Positions 51,756-51,971 of a DNA stretch of 51,971 bases are shown piece by piece. The number at the start of each line of letters is the position of its first letter. Position 1 is the stretch's first letter. The notes beneath the pieces are model-generated. The model ran no database searches and was not told the origin of the DNA. It worked only from the letters and a program-made list of their open reading frames with translations. Made by a program: the position numbers and the translations under genes. The DNA comes from Eubacterium sp. UBA5416 (GTDB lineage Bacteria; Bacillota; Clostridia; Lachnospirales; Lachnospiraceae). Location of the stretch: contig DHNM01000026.1 in the NCBI GenBank assembly GCA_002409525.1, positions 60,702 to 112,672 of the forward strand, given 5' to 3'.

Positions 51756-51971
51756 CCGTCTGCTCCATATCATCCTTCAGGCTTGCCGCCAGCGCAAGGA
51801 TGACATCCCTTATCTGACTTAAAAATCTTCGGGGAGTTGTATCCTGATCATCAGACAGCCAGCGAACCATAGTCGCCAGAAATCCCTCAACAACAAAAAC
51901 AGTAAAAAATTCCTGTTCCTGAGAATCATTGAAAATGTCCTGGATAAAAAACTTTACCAGCGGTTGTAAAG
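51748..51971 (-). CDS. TetR-family regulator, C-terminal part, cut by window edge
   Basis: The minus-strand frame that ends at the TAA 51748-51750 is open to the right edge and gives 73 C-terminal residues. They include LVKFFIQDIFND, FFTVFVVEGFLATMVRWLS and TPRRFLSQIRDVILALAA, which look like the ligand-binding C-terminus of TetR/AcrR regulators (a common GF...W-L pattern). The DNA-binding part lies outside the window. It converges on the degenerate radical SAM paralogue and is the obvious candidate to control the pair. Confidence 0.65.
   Translation of the reverse strand, partial: LQPLVKFFIQDIFNDSQEQEFFTVFVVEGFLATMVRWLSDDQDTTPRRFLSQIRDVILALAASLKDDMEQTDE

Noticed and set aside
1..51971. tRNA, rRNA, CRISPR arrays, insertion sequences, prophage
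   Set aside because: I looked for clover-leaf ends, direct repeat-spacer patterns, transposase motifs and phage genes and saw none.

Overview
The window looks like a chromosomal segment of an anaerobic, spore-forming Clostridia bacterium, most likely a member of the Lachnospiraceae. I infer this from gene content, not from an rRNA. The indicators are a complete Rnf complex, a fused IspH-ribosomal protein S1 gene behind cmk, sporulation genes (ytfJ/gerW, pdaA), a PPi-type phosphofructokinase, and an OadG-type biotin decarboxylase/transcarboxylase cluster. I saw no tRNA, rRNA, CRISPR array, insertion sequence or prophage. Most genes lie on the minus strand.

Left part (1-9,900): the ytfJ region with a 45-aa two-helix membrane protein that starts with TTG, a NUDIX hydrolase with its own promoter, and the full F1Fo ATP synthase operon in the order atpZ-atpI-atpB-E-F-H-A-G-D-C. 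The c subunit carries Gln, Glu and Thr at the positions of a Na+-binding site.

Middle left (9,980-25,150): a long minus-strand run. It holds a putative membrane gene, rnfCDGEAB, apbE (the FMN transferase that flavinylates RnfG and RnfD), a NusG-II protein, a Gx-type membrane protein, ruvAB, zapA, a U32 peptidase-like gene, and an FtsW/RodA gene whose lysine-rich 3' end overlaps the next gene, a class B PBP, by about 200 bp in another frame.

Middle (25,200-36,900): a divergent RNase H-like nuclease, the operon rpiR - flavoprotein - cmk - ispH-rpsA, a four-gene biotin-dependent carboxyltransferase cluster that has a gamma (OadG) subunit but no membrane beta subunit, and a PPi-type phosphofructokinase.

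Right part (36,900-48,600): a MarR-controlled heterodimeric ABC exporter with a perfect 11-4-11 inverted repeat over its promoter, an AraC regulator divergent from a GH4 alpha-galactosidase, a DacF-like carboxypeptidase divergent from PdaA, a Kup potassium transporter, and rpsF-rpsR without the usual ssb between them.

Right end (49,000-51,971): the least expected part. A SPASM-type radical SAM gene is divergent from a clear paralogue that has lost every iron-sulfur cysteine motif. A palindrome lies between them and a TetR-family gene, cut by the window edge, converges on the paralogue. I read this as a possible enzyme/pseudoenzyme pair under TetR control; its substrate is unknown.

Together the ATP synthase, Rnf and decarboxylase-type genes suggest an energy metabolism that may use a Na+ gradient. 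The rest is housekeeping: wall synthesis, division, recombination, isoprenoid and nucleotide metabolism, and translation.
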